From Psychrobacillus sp. INOP01 (GTDB lineage: Bacteria > Bacillota > Bacilli > Bacillales_A > Planococcaceae), in assembly GCF_018140925.1 (NCBI RefSeq), contig NZ_CP073315.1, positions 2,976,001 through 3,040,000 on the forward strand: a stretch of DNA of 64,000 bases, given 5' to 3'. Position numbers and translations under genes: made by a program. Positions 1 to 9,082 of the stretch are shown here, piece after piece. Position 1 is the first letter of the stretch. Each line of letters begins with the position of its first letter. The notes beneath the pieces were generated by a model. The model was not told the DNA's origin. It saw nothing but the letters and a program-made list of their open reading frames with translations, and made no database searches.

Positions 1-41
1 TAAGTATATTCCACGATAAAAATTAGAGAGGCGGAATCGGA

Positions 42-857
42 TTGAAAAGCAAACCTAGACGCAGATATAAGAAAAAGAAACACGACCTTTTCCTGTATTT
101 AAAAATTGCATTCATTTGTTACTTAGCCATCTTTGGCGTCGGTTATATGTCATCAGACACATCCGCATATCTCAGCAGCCAGTCGGAGGTCTCTCAGACA
201 ATCACTGCTGGTACATGGGAAGTTCCGCAAGTACTTGTTAATGGATGTGGTGAGGGATACACAATTGATGAGGGATCGAGAGAGGAAATCGAGTTTAACC
301 GTGAGGACAAAGATGACAATTCTAAGGAAGAAACCGGGAAAGATGGGTTACCGAGCGAGGAAATCATTGTCGACCCCGAGGACAACGAAGATAATCCTAT
401 AGAAGAAAGTGAAAAGGATGTAATACCAAGCGACGAAAATGAGATTGACTGTGGGGACAAAGATGAAAAGGATGCTGTAGGCGAGGTCGACTGCAAGGAA
501 AAAGATGCAGCTTCAAGTGAGAAAGCCAAGGCAGACTGCAAGGATAAAGATGATGAACCTAATGTGGAAAATGAAAAAGAAAAAGCACCAGAAGACGTAG
601 AAACGATCGAACCGATTATTGAGAAACAAAATGAATTAGAAGATGGAAACAATAAAGCGGAGAAAGGAAACGCGAATAAAGCAGACGTGGAAGATAGCAA
701 AGAGGATGAGAAACAGAAGTCCAACGATGAAAGTCAAAAAGAACCAAAGATCAATGACGAATCTGTAAAAGAATCCAAGGATGAGATTTCGACTGAAAAG
801 GATTCTAAAAAAGATGTTAATTTAGAAAACAACGAAATAACCGACGCCGTAAAATAA
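42..857 (+). CDS. SipW-dependent-type exported protein with long acidic tail
   Basis: The start is TTG, chosen because GAGAGGCGG lies just upstream. The first 13 residues are strongly basic, followed by a hydrophobic segment (about residues 16-37) and a camelysin/TasA-like processing region (SAYLSSQSEVSQTITAGTWE, about 41-60). This is the SipW-dependent signal style. From about residue 75 to the end the protein is almost entirely low-complexity D/E/K/N with no recognisable fold, so it is probably a disordered, highly charged surface tail. It is the first gene of a three-gene operon with the SipW peptidase, which presumably processes it. There is no TasA core domain, so fibre formation is not supported. 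The function is unknown. Confidence 0.75.
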   Translation: MKSKPRRRYKKKKHDLFLYLKIAFICYLAIFGVGYMSSDTSAYLSSQSEVSQTITAGTWEVPQVLVNGCGEGYTIDEGSREEIEFNREDKDDNSKEETGKDGLPSEEIIVDPEDNEDNPIEESEKDVIPSDENEIDCGDKDEKDAVGEVDCKEKDAASSEKAKADCKDKDDEPNVENEKEKAPEDVETIEPIIEKQNELEDGNNKAEKGNANKADVEDSKEDEKQKSNDESQKEPKINDESVKESKDEISTEKDSKKDVNLENNEITDAVK

Positions 858-890
858 GTAAAAACATAAAGAAAGCAGAAGGTGATATAA

Positions 891-1505
891 ATGAGAACGA
901 AACCTAAAACGAATAAAAAGCAAAAGATAAAAAAGTGGGTAAATAACATTGTCTCCGGCATATTGATGATTCTACTTATCAGCGTAGCTACCATAGTAGT
1001 AATATCGAAAGCCTCGGGTGGAGAACCAGAATTTTTTGGATACCAATTAAAAACAGTTCTGTCGGGATCGATGGAACCAGGGATTCAAACAGGCTCCATC
1101 ATCGCCGTCAAGTCGGCTGTAGTTAAAACTGGCTACGAAAAAGACGATGTCATTACATTCCAGGCAGAAGAAGACATTTTGATTACACACAGAATCACAG
1201 AGGTAGTCAGAACTGGTGACTCCGTACTTTACCGGACAAAAGGAGATAACAACAATGCGGAGGATATGAATCCGGTTCTTTCAGACAATGTGGTAGCAAA
1301 ATACACCGGTTTCACATTACCTTACGTTGGATACTTCATTAATTTTTCGCAGTCTAAGAATGGCGCATTACTTCTTTTGATACCTGGATTCCTGTTGCTG
1401 ATCTATTCCGCATTTACGATTTGGAAAGTGATATCTGTTATGGAATTGCGTCCGAAAGAACAAGTAGACATAGTAGGGGAAGATGGCGGAAAAAGTACTT
1501 CCTGA
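891..1505 (+). CDS. sipW: Signal peptidase I, SipW (ER-like) type
   Basis: Membrane-bound serine protease that cleaves signal peptides of TasA/camelysin-type proteins. Seen in the sequence: an N-terminal membrane segment (about 19-40), the SGSMEP box with the nucleophile at about Ser60, and ITHRITEV with His100 where bacterial-type enzymes have Lys. The KGDNN box (about 117-121) and a second membrane segment (about 150-175) follow. The Ser/His pairing is the hallmark of the ER-type family including Bacillus SipW. Length (204 aa) is normal. It is flanked by two exported proteins with short gaps, so it probably serves a dedicated export operon. Confidence 0.93.
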   Translation: MRTKPKTNKKQKIKKWVNNIVSGILMILLISVATIVVISKASGGEPEFFGYQLKTVLSGSMEPGIQTGSIIAVKSAVVKTGYEKDDVITFQAEEDILITHRITEVVRTGDSVLYRTKGDNNNAEDMNPVLSDNVVAKYTGFTLPYVGYFINFSQSKNGALLLLIPGFLLLIYSAFTIWKVISVMELRPKEQVDIVGEDGGKSTS

Positions 1506-1538
1506 ATTGGTCTATAGAATATGTAAGGAGGTATTACC

Positions 1539-2195
1539 ATGACCAAATTCTATCGGTTATTCCCATTTCTTCTTTTGTTGAGTATGATCTGTTTCTATCC
1601 CGTGACAAATGTATTTGCAGCTGAAAACGACACGGCTGAGAATGAATTAGACATCAGTCTTTCATCAAAAGAGAATTTATTTGATATTAGCAACATGAAG
1701 CCCGGTGATTGGGCACCTCGGACCATTACAGTTCAGAATTCCGGAAGCAAAGATTTTGTTTACTATATGCAGTTGCAAAACAGTGGAGAAAAAAAGCTTT
1801 TCAATGAGTTATTGCTGGAAGTTAAAGCAGGTGACAAAGAATTGTATCAAGGGAAACTGGCCGAATTTGAATCATTGCCTGAAAGAGAACTAACGAGTGG
1901 CACTGAAGAAAATTTAGATATCACTATTCGTTTTCCAGAGCATCTTGGAAATGATTTTCAAGGACTTGAATCGGCTTTTGTTTTCTCTTTTACGGCGGAA
2001 GGAAAAGAAGGTACGACGGTTCAAGCTATGACAATGGGACATGTTGCAAGTGTCGGTCCAACACCAGGCGGGTCCAACCTCCCTCCCACATCGACAAATA
2101 TAATTATTCTGATGTTGTTAGGTACTTTACTTGTGGCGGGTGGTATTGTGTTGATGATCATCAGACATTATAGGCGGATGAAGATAGCTCAATAA
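1539..2195 (+). CDS. Secreted wall or membrane-anchored protein with LPPTS C-terminal anchor
   Basis: Has a signal peptide (about 1-28, ending VFAAEN) and a beta-rich ectodomain with MKPGDWAPRTITVQNSG, resembling the mid-region of TasA/camelysin-type proteins. A Pro/Gly linker leads to a C-terminal sorting-like signal: LPPTS (about 179-183), a hydrophobic stretch and the basic tail RHYRRMK. LPPTS is close to a sortase LPXTG/LPXTA motif with Ser at the last position, so it may be wall-anchored or simply membrane-anchored. It is the third gene of the sipW operon, with a strong RBS (AAGGAGG) before the ATG. A terminator follows directly. Function beyond a structural surface role is not evident. 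Confidence 0.75.
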   Translation: MTKFYRLFPFLLLLSMICFYPVTNVFAAENDTAENELDISLSSKENLFDISNMKPGDWAPRTITVQNSGSKDFVYYMQLQNSGEKKLFNELLLEVKAGDKELYQGKLAEFESLPERELTSGTEENLDITIRFPEHLGNDFQGLESAFVFSFTAEGKEGTTVQAMTMGHVASVGPTPGGSNLPPTSTNIIILMLLGTLLVAGGIVLMIIRHYRRMKIAQ

Positions 2196-2210
2196 GACAC
2201 TAAGATTTGA

Positions 2211-2255
2211 AAAGCTGCCAATGCATGGCGTATCGTGCATTGGCAGCTTTTTCGT
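2211..2255 (+). terminator. Rho-independent terminator of the sipW operon
   Basis: A perfect 15-bp stem (aaagctgccaatgca at 2211-2225 with its complement at 2236-2250) and a short loop, followed by T-rich sequence. Confidence 0.9.
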
Positions 2256-2423
2256 TTTCGTCAAGACTATGGTGAATATGAGATGGATAAAAATATCCTA
2301 TTTAAGCTTTTACAGTAGGACACCCATCAAATTCAACTACTCGAGCACAATGTGAAAAAATATTCACAAACTTTTTGGGCAGATTATTTGTTAAACAATA
2401 AAATGTGGTATAAATTCCTATTC

Positions 2424-2537
2424 CGCAAGTAAATCTCCACTGAGCGCAAGTAACTCAAACAGAACCGCAAGTAAACATCACCAAATCGCAAGTACCGCTC
2501 CATCGAAAGCAAGTATCCACCAGGTGAACGCAAGTAT
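2424..2537 (+). repeat. 21-bp phased array, family A copy 1 (core CGCAAGTA)
   Basis: Six units begin at 2424, 2445, 2466, 2487, 2508 and 2529, each exactly 21 bp apart. The core is YGCAAGTAaa (AGCAAGTA in unit 5) followed by about 11 variable bases. It is intergenic, 170 bp after the sipW operon terminator. The rest of the 2256-2733 gap is AT-rich with no gene seen. A second copy, with matching unit order, is at 25039-25153. Confidence 0.9.
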
Positions 2538-2733
2538 CGTGTTGTGTGTGAAATATATAATATGCACTCTTTATATTAGTATTAGTTCTTTGTACTTTGG
2601 ATGATTAGACACTTGTTTTTTGCGGCTCTAGCAGATAGATTTTCTTAGGAAAGGATAGAGGATTATGAACCTCTAAAATAGAATATAATTATCTGTAATA
2701 TAGTTTTTTATTTAGGGAAAGGGAGGTAGAGAA

Positions 2734-4365
2734 TTGAAAAAAGCATTGAAGAAATTTAGATTATTGTTTGTCCTTGCACTTGTACTACAGCTAGTAGCTA
2801 TTCCAAGTCTTTCATTTGCAGCTGAAACGGATACAGAAACACCAACTTGGGTTACTCCGGTAAATTATTTAGCACTTGGAGATTCGTTGGCTACTGGTGT
2901 TACGCCAGATAGTAAGCTTGGAAGTGGCTATACGGATTTCATCGCAGAGGCCTTGAAATCTAAGGATGTTTTGAACTCATTCAACAAAGGCTTTACTTTG
3001 CCAGGTTATACGACCTCAGATATTTTAAAGGATCTTCAAGCAAATGTGACCAAGCCAGTTTTTGGAATTGGCAATGAAGGCGATACTGCTGAGTTGCATA
3101 AGTCTATCGCAGCAGCAGATATTATCACTATTAGTGCTGGAGCAAATGATATTCTACCATACTTTAAAGTAGATGCTACTACTGGTGTTCCAACGGTAGA
3201 TTTAGCAAAAATCATGGCTTCTATCCAACAGGTTGGCGTTAATTATAGCCAAATGTTAAAAGCTATCTATAAGCTAAATCCAGATGTTCAAGTATATGTA
3301 ATGGGCTATTATAATCCATTCCCACAAATGGATGAGAAGTACCAAACCCAAATTGCTCAGTTAATGAATGGACTAAATGGGGCAATTCAAACTGGCATGA
3401 CTGGCACTACTGCAGCTTTCATCCCAACTGCTGAAAAAATTGCAGAAAATTACGCAGCAAACCTACCAAATCCGAAAAATATCCATTTAAGTGAAGCAGG
3501 TTATAAGGTAGTTTCAGACTTATTCAATCAGAAATTAGTAGAAAGCTATCCATGGGTTTCAAAGGATACTCTAAGTATAGTAGTTTCCAACAAAACAAAT
3601 GCAACATTGAGTTGGAAGCCTGCGACTGACAATACAGGAGTAGCTGGTTACGCAATCTATAATGGGAAAGAATTAGTAGGGCAAGTAACTGGAAACATAC
3701 TCACATATGAAATAGGAAATCTAGAAGAAAATAAAGCATATACGTTTACAGTAGTAGCTTTAGATGCTTCCGGCAATGCGAGTACAGTGAACCCAACTGC
3801 TGCAATTACTACTGGAGTAACACCTGTAATTTTCCCGGATATTCAACAACACTGGGCAAAGGACTATATTACACAAGCCGTGGCTGCTGGAGTAGTGAAG
3901 GGTTATCCAGATGGTACATTTAAACCAGAACATAAAATTACACGTGCACAAGCAGCTTCAATCATCGTAAACGCATTAAAACTTAAAACAGATAAAGCTG
4001 CACCATTCGAAGACATTGGAATTTACGCTGCAGAAACACAAGCAGAGATTGCAGCTGCTTATCAATATGGCATTATTAAAGGAAGCGACGGGAAGTTTCG
4101 TCCAACCGAATATGTAACACGAGCACAGCTGGCACTTATGCTGAAACGAACAGTGGAATCCGTTACAGGAAATCCATACACAACGGAAATTCCAGCGCCA
4201 TTTTCAGATATCGACCACTACGACGACGAAACAAAAGCCGCGATTTCTATGCTCGCTACATTTAAAATTATAAGTGGTTCAGACGGCAAATTCATGCCAG
4301 AAAACACAGCAAAACGCGGCCAAGCGGCCAAAATTCTTATCAATTCACTAACATATATAAAATAA
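2734..4365 (+). CDS. SLH-anchored SGNH/GDSL hydrolase-like surface protein with Fn3 domain
   Basis: The start is TTG, preceded by GGGAGGT. Domains in order: signal peptide (1-30, ending SFAAET); SGNH/GDSL domain (about 42-275) with block I ALGDSLATG (Ser51) and SAGAND (about 134-139); block V carries His251 in KNIHLSE. An Fn3 domain spans about 278-362, and three SLH domains (about 366, 423 and 487 to the end) should bind pyruvylated secondary wall polymer. It is probably a wall-bound esterase, lipase or deacylase. Oddly, the usual Asp three residues before the catalytic His (DxxH) is Lys here, so activity needs testing. It has its own terminator and lies between arrays of families A and B. 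Confidence 0.88.
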   Translation: MKKALKKFRLLFVLALVLQLVAIPSLSFAAETDTETPTWVTPVNYLALGDSLATGVTPDSKLGSGYTDFIAEALKSKDVLNSFNKGFTLPGYTTSDILKDLQANVTKPVFGIGNEGDTAELHKSIAAADIITISAGANDILPYFKVDATTGVPTVDLAKIMASIQQVGVNYSQMLKAIYKLNPDVQVYVMGYYNPFPQMDEKYQTQIAQLMNGLNGAIQTGMTGTTAAFIPTAEKIAENYAANLPNPKNIHLSEAGYKVVSDLFNQKLVESYPWVSKDTLSIVVSNKTNATLSWKPATDNTGVAGYAIYNGKELVGQVTGNILTYEIGNLEENKAYTFTVVALDASGNASTVNPTAAITTGVTPVIFPDIQQHWAKDYITQAVAAGVVKGYPDGTFKPEHKITRAQAASIIVNALKLKTDKAAPFEDIGIYAAETQAEIAAAYQYGIIKGSDGKFRPTEYVTRAQLALMLKRTVESVTGNPYTTEIPAPFSDIDHYDDETKAAISMLATFKIISGSDGKFMPENTAKRGQAAKILINSLTYIK

Positions 4366-4377
4366 AATAGACTTGCC

Positions 4378-4416
4378 AGAGCGGCAGATAGTATAAAATC
4401 AGCCGCTTATTTTTAG
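4378..4416 (+). terminator. Terminator after the GDSL-SLH gene
   Basis: Short stem AGCGGC (4380-4385) with GCCGCT (4402-4407), followed by TTATTTTTAG. Confidence 0.7.
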
Positions 4417-4442
4417 TTTTACTTTCCCTCAAATGATAGTTG

Positions 4443-4591
4443 TCACATAAACTGGTGGGCACCACTTAAAACAAAACATCCACCACATAACCTATTGTCC
4501 AACACATAAATCCTGCTATACACCACATAACCTATTGTCCAACACATAAATCCTGCTATACACCACATAAAACCAATCAACCACCACATAA
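4443..4591 (+). repeat. Family B array copy 1 (core CCACATAA)
   Basis: Cores begin at about 4443, 4462, 4483, 4502, 4523, 4542, 4563 and 4584, with steps of 19 or 21 bp. Units 4483-4522 and 4523-4562 are an exact 40-bp duplication. It is intergenic, directly after the terminator of the GDSL-SLH gene. The minus strand happens to stay open across it because 21 is a multiple of 3; I do not regard that as a gene. Confidence 0.88.
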
Positions 4592-4742
4592 ACTTCACCA
4601 TCAATCCAAGTATGCTTACAATTCCAAAAATAGAATCCCTATCCAAACAAAATTGTTATATACTAGGAGTAGGGGAAACTATTAACAATCTATTTCGTCT
4701 AATTTTTGCGGTGATGTTCATTAAAAAGGGGGAAATTCATAT

Positions 4743-7697
4743 ATGAAAAAACAAAATAAGTTTCTAGCGAGTTCTGTAGCTATATCTTTAGTAGCAACAG
4801 CTATTGCACCAACGGCTTTCGCAGCAAGTTTCTCAGATACAATCGACAACACACATAAAGAAGCAATTTATGCATTGGTGGATGCTGGTGTTATTACGGG
4901 CTATCCAGATGGTTCGTTCAAGCCAAACAAAACATTAATACGCTCCGATGTAGTGAAACTAATTGGAAAATATTTAGTGGCAGAGGGCTTCGTGGTACCG
5001 GAAAACTATAAGACAAAATCACGTTTTTCAGATATAGCACTAACTAATGATAATGACGAACTATTAAAATATGCAGCCTTGATAAAAGACAATGGGATAT
5101 TTTGGGGAACGGAAGATAAACTTTTAGCTCAACAAAAAATGACCCGAGAAGATATGGCTATTGCCTTGGTTCGTCTGATGAATATCGGAGAAGATGCTAA
5201 CTTAGAAGATTATGTAGCCAAACAAGTATTTAAAGCTGATGTGAAAGATTTGGCGAACGCCAAAGAGGCTGCACGCCCTTATATCGCTGTACTTGATTAC
5301 TTTGATATTACAAACCCTGCTTTAGATAAATTTAATCCTAAAAGCACAACTACTAGAGGTCAATTTGCAACATTCCTTCAAAGAGTTATTCTATTAAAGC
5401 CGGCATCAATTACAACCTTTAAAGCTACTGGTGCTCAAGCATTAACCGTAACTTTCAATAAAGTAGTCGATTCTTCTTCTAAAATTACAGTTAAAAAAGG
5501 GACTTCAGATGTAGCAATCACGAGTGTGGAATTCGCAAAAGATAATAAATCAGCGAAGATTTTATTATCCGAAAGGTTAACAGCTGGAACATATAATGTT
5601 GCTGTAACTGGAAGCCCAGAGACAAGCCTATCGAAATCTACAACTGTAACGGATGAAATAGTGACTGCTATTAAGTTTCCAGCGAATGCTGCAATCCCGA
5701 ATGTTGCGGGAAGTAAAGTACGTATTCCTTATAAAGTAGAAAACCAATACGGAGAAGATATGACATCCATTAGTCATAATTTAGTAGCAAACACTGACGT
5801 GGCAGGAGCAGGTAGTGACATTACTGTAAAGCCAACTGAAGGCGTTATAGAAATCTCGAAAGCTGCAGCGTCCTCTAACTTTAAGCTAGGGGATAATATA
5901 TCGGTCACTTTATTGGATACAAAGACTTCCATCTCAGGATCTAAAATTGTTCGCGTTTCTGAACTATCAAAAGTAGCTGAAGTGAGTATTAAAAATGTGT
6001 ATAACGATTTGAATCCAAGTGCTACTTTAGATCCTGATGCTACATATGAAGACTTTCATTTAGTTTTAAAGGCAATCGATCAATACGGCCTTGAAGTGCC
6101 ATTTCAAGATATCGCAAAAGACGTTACCGTTTCGATTTCAGATACAACGATTGTTGATGTGAACAAAAGCGTAACCTCACCTACTTTTTCACAATTGATA
6201 ATAGATGGTCAAAAACAAACTGTTCTTGAGCTAAAACAGCCGAAAACTAAGAAAACTGGTAAAGCAACTATTTCAATTGCTTCAAAATCTACCGGGAAAA
6301 CGGCTAAATTTGAGGTAGTAGTTGCAGAAGGTGTGAAAGCTGATACGATTTCACTCAACACTCCAAATCTAGTTGTTGCAGATGAAAAGACAGAAGTGGC
6401 TTTCCAAATACGAGGAATTGATGGCAATGAAATCACAAACCCAGTAACTTTAAATAAGTCAAATGGCGTGACTGTATCAACGAATGATGCGAATGTAAAG
6501 GCAACGATAGAAAGCGATCCATTGACGGGCAAAGCAAAATTAATATTAACCGATTCTTCAAAATCAACAAAAGATCGTCAAGTACTAATATCCGCAACAA
6601 CAGCAACGAAGAGGTCAGAAACACTTCTCGTAACAGTTAAAGCGAAAGCAGAAGCAAAAAAGATTGTAGCAACAAAAGATTTAGAAACAAATCTACTAGT
6701 TGGCGGGGCATTTACATTAAACAAAGAGTCAATTATTGTGTTAGATCAGTATGATCGAGAATTCATATTGTCTGATTCAAACCTAGCAACAGCTGAAACA
6801 ACAGCAAACGCAGGTAAATACTTAGTTAAAGTAGATGCAATGGATGACAAAGTAAAAATTTCAACAAACAAAGTTATTTCAGCTAAAAACGAAGTAACTG
6901 TAACGGGCAGTAAAAAAGGTGCAGATGCGATCAAGCTGACTTTACAAAAAGTAGATTCGAAAGGCAGCGCTCAATCGCAAGAATCTAGTGAATATGATAT
7001 GAATCTAAGAGTAATCGATAAAGCAAGCATCGTTTCCTATGAAATGAAACCTATTTCACAAATTTACGATAACCCATCGAATTTGACAGTAGAAAACTAT
7101 GCTACCGAATTGATTGTTTATGGAATCACATCAGATGGCAATAGACTCGTTGTACCAAAAGCAGAATATACCGTAATCACTGGGCATAATGATCTCATTT
7201 ATAATGTATTAAACGGAAAACTATCCGTTCGAGGAACAAAAGATATTGTAGATAAAGAAGATAAAGCTGTTCCAGTAAAAGTAATCGTAAATGCTGACCG
7301 TCAGCCAGTAACACTCGATCAAGAGATCATCGTGACAAAGGCAGAGCCACTTGCAAGTAGTGTTGAGCTCCAACCAACCAATGGCCTGACAATTGAGAAC
7401 CAAGTGATAAAAATCCCAGCAACAACAGCAACCGTAAATATCGCTTCAGCCGATTTAAGAGCAGTATTGAAAATCACCGATCAATACGGAGAAGATATTT
7501 CCAAAACTGCAGCAAGCCGTATCAAACTAACAGCAACCAACCTAGTTAACGCAGACGCGGACAATATAGCACCAACCGTAACAGGCAATGGAACCAATAC
7601 CCTAACATTCAAGGATGTAGAAAAAGGCGACACATTCTACTTAACCTACATCGTAGACGGCAACACCCTAACAACACAAGTAATCGTAGGCCAATAA
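4743..7697 (+). CDS. Large S-layer-like protein with N-terminal SLH domains and Ig-like repeats
   Basis: Has a signal peptide (1-28, ending AFAAS), then three SLH domains (about 28-80, 95-150 and 163-216). The remaining 770 residues are Thr/Ser/Val/Lys-rich beta-sandwich repeats, including Big-type segments such as KTGKATISI and VVADEKTEV. There are no catalytic motifs or Cys. Size (984 aa), architecture, the strong RBS (AAAGGGGGAA) and an apparent long 5' leader fit an S-layer lattice protein of the Lysinibacillus/Bacillus type, or a minor surface-layer component. It ends in a strong terminator and is bracketed by two family B arrays. Which of the SLH proteins here forms the actual S-layer cannot be decided from sequence. 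Confidence 0.85.
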   Translation: MKKQNKFLASSVAISLVATAIAPTAFAASFSDTIDNTHKEAIYALVDAGVITGYPDGSFKPNKTLIRSDVVKLIGKYLVAEGFVVPENYKTKSRFSDIALTNDNDELLKYAALIKDNGIFWGTEDKLLAQQKMTREDMAIALVRLMNIGEDANLEDYVAKQVFKADVKDLANAKEAARPYIAVLDYFDITNPALDKFNPKSTTTRGQFATFLQRVILLKPASITTFKATGAQALTVTFNKVVDSSSKITVKKGTSDVAITSVEFAKDNKSAKILLSERLTAGTYNVAVTGSPETSLSKSTTVTDEIVTAIKFPANAAIPNVAGSKVRIPYKVENQYGEDMTSISHNLVANTDVAGAGSDITVKPTEGVIEISKAAASSNFKLGDNISVTLLDTKTSISGSKIVRVSELSKVAEVSIKNVYNDLNPSATLDPDATYEDFHLVLKAIDQYGLEVPFQDIAKDVTVSISDTTIVDVNKSVTSPTFSQLIIDGQKQTVLELKQPKTKKTGKATISIASKSTGKTAKFEVVVAEGVKADTISLNTPNLVVADEKTEVAFQIRGIDGNEITNPVTLNKSNGVTVSTNDANVKATIESDPLTGKAKLILTDSSKSTKDRQVLISATTATKRSETLLVTVKAKAEAKKIVATKDLETNLLVGGAFTLNKESIIVLDQYDREFILSDSNLATAETTANAGKYLVKVDAMDDKVKISTNKVISAKNEVTVTGSKKGADAIKLTLQKVDSKGSAQSQESSEYDMNLRVIDKASIVSYEMKPISQIYDNPSNLTVENYATELIVYGITSDGNRLVVPKAEYTVITGHNDLIYNVLNGKLSVRGTKDIVDKEDKAVPVKVIVNADRQPVTLDQEIIVTKAEPLASSVELQPTNGLTIENQVIKIPATTATVNIASADLRAVLKITDQYGEDISKTAASRIKLTATNLVNADADNIAPTVTGNGTNTLTFKDVEKGDTFYLTYIVDGNTLTTQVIVGQ

Positions 7698-7701
7698 AAC
7701 A

Positions 7702-7730
7702 AAAATCCTCTCATCTGAGAGGATTTTCTT
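7702..7730 (+). terminator. Terminator of the S-layer-like gene
   Basis: Stem AAAATCCTCTCA (7702-7713) with TGAGAGGATTTT (7715-7726), followed by CTTATTT. Confidence 0.9.
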
Positions 7731-7759
7731 ATTTACTTGAAATTATATATTACAAGCCA

Positions 7760-7954
7760 CCAAATAAATCCCTCCAGCTACCACATAAACCTCTCTAGCC
7801 ACCACATAAACCTCTCTAGCCACCACATAAACCAGGACAACCACCACATAACCCGATCCAACCACCACACAAACTAGTAGCTACCACATAAATTCATCCA
7901 ATCACCACATAAACCTCCCTAGCCACCACATAAACCAGGACAACCACCACATAC
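7760..7954 (+). repeat. Family B array copy 2 (core CCACATAA), ten units
   Basis: Cores begin at 7760, 7781, 7802, 7823, 7844, 7865, 7884, 7905, 7926 and 7947. All steps are 21 bp except one of 19. The core plus its left flank reads aCCACATAAAcc, with 11 variable bases between, some reused (ctctctag, aggacaac). It occupies the whole gap between two convergent transcription terminators. Confidence 0.92.
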
Positions 7955-7961
7955 CTTAAAC

Positions 7962-7999
7962 AAAAAAAGAGAAAAGCGAGCAAAAACCGCTCACTTTTC
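7962..7999 (-). terminator. Terminator of the minus-strand glucosyltransferase-galU-acyltransferase operon
   Basis: Read on the minus strand, a GGGAAAAGTGAGCGG arm pairs with a CTCGCTTTTCTC arm and is followed by a run of T (the A-run at 7962-7968 on the plus strand). Confidence 0.8.
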
Positions 8000-8008
8000 C
8001 CTTCAATC

Positions 8009-9049
8009 TTAGATTGTTCTATTCAACACAGGAATCTTACCAATAACCCAACTAACAATAGCAGAAATCACTAATAATATAAGTGTCTGCAATGGAATCC
8101 CTATAACTGGGTGGATGTATATGTCCAATCCTTCATGAAAGAAAGGTCTTAACAAATCCAATATCACGGGATGCACCAAGTAAATGCCGAAGCTTGTTGC
8201 AGAGATGAGTTTAATAATCTTTCCAGCTTGAAAATCAGTATTTTTCTCACTCAAATGAGTAATGGCATATTTGATGAAAACAAACAATGCAATCGACATG
8301 GCGATGACTCCTGGACTGGAATACGAAAAGGCGTAGCTAGAAAAAGCACCTTGATCGAATGCGAAAGAGTTTGTTCGTAAAATGGTGCCAGTTCCACCAA
8401 TGATACCTAGTAGATAAATAACGATTCGTGCTTTTAAAGGTTGTTCGAATTTAGAAAAGTAATAGCCCATTAAAAACATGCCGATAAACTCCGTTAATGG
8501 GAAAAAAGTAGCGACATCATTCGGGATGATAAACGAATAATAGCGGAATCCTCCATATACCATAATCCACAAAAGTACAAGATATCCTACTAGTGTACGG
8601 GATGCATGATTCACAAATACATTAAAAATAGGAACCAATAAATAAATCCCGATTAACGCAGCAAAATACCAAAGATGATAGTATGTACCATTGTTCAGCA
8701 TTTGAGAGATCATCTTTGTAATAGAAAGATCAGCACCGTAATAGAAGTGCCTCCAAGCAAAGTAAAATACAGACCAAAATAGGAAAGGGACAATAATCCG
8801 GTTCGCCCGTTTTGTAAAGAAATCGGTCAAGGATTCTTCTTTTCTACCTAATAGTAATGCCCCACTTACCATTAAGAATAATGGAACACACCATCGAACT
8901 AGCGAGTTATAAATAATGCTAGACTCCCAAATCCAAAAGTCGACTTTGTTGTACATTGTTGCATATGGTGCAGCTGTATGTATTACCAATACACCAATAA
9001 TTGCGATAGCCCTTACATAATCCATATAAAAAATGCGTTTTTTAGCCAT
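8009..9049 (-). CDS. Membrane acyltransferase, family 3 (polysaccharide O-acetyltransferase type)
   Basis: A 346-aa polytopic protein with about ten hydrophobic segments. It opens with the Acyl_transf_3 signature MDYVRAIAIIGVLVIHTAAP, which contains the conserved His (about residue 24) and the R-A-I pattern. Such enzymes transfer acetyl or succinyl groups onto cell-surface glycans at the membrane. It is the last gene of a minus-strand operon after the GtrII-like glucosyltransferase and galU, with a 33-bp gap from galU. The context suggests O-acylation of a glucosylated wall polymer. The actual acyl donor and acceptor are not visible. Confidence 0.88.
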   Translation of the reverse strand: MAKKRIFYMDYVRAIAIIGVLVIHTAAPYATMYNKVDFWIWESSIIYNSLVRWCVPLFLMVSGALLLGRKEESLTDFFTKRANRIIVPFLFWSVFYFAWRHFYYGADLSITKMISQMLNNGTYYHLWYFAALIGIYLLVPIFNVFVNHASRTLVGYLVLLWIMVYGGFRYYSFIIPNDVATFFPLTEFIGMFLMGYYFSKFEQPLKARIVIYLLGIIGGTGTILRTNSFAFDQGAFSSYAFSYSSPGVIAMSIALFVFIKYAITHLSEKNTDFQAGKIIKLISATSFGIYLVHPVILDLLRPFFHEGLDIYIHPVIGIPLQTLILLVISAIVSWVIGKIPVLNRTI

Positions 9050-9082
9050 TTAAGTACTCCTTATCTTGCTCATAAAAAGAGA

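Noticed and set aside
194-724. 176-aa minus-strand Ser-rich frame opposite the acidic-tail gene
   Set aside because: Shadow of the D/E/K-rich coding strand; no start signals.
4443-4646. Minus-strand frame over the CCACATAA array
   Set aside because: Repeat artefact; hydrophobic Cys/Trp-rich peptide with no RBS.
7760-7954. CRISPR array
   Set aside because: Repeat core about 10 bp and variable part 11 bp are far too short, spacers are partly reused, and there are no cas genes.
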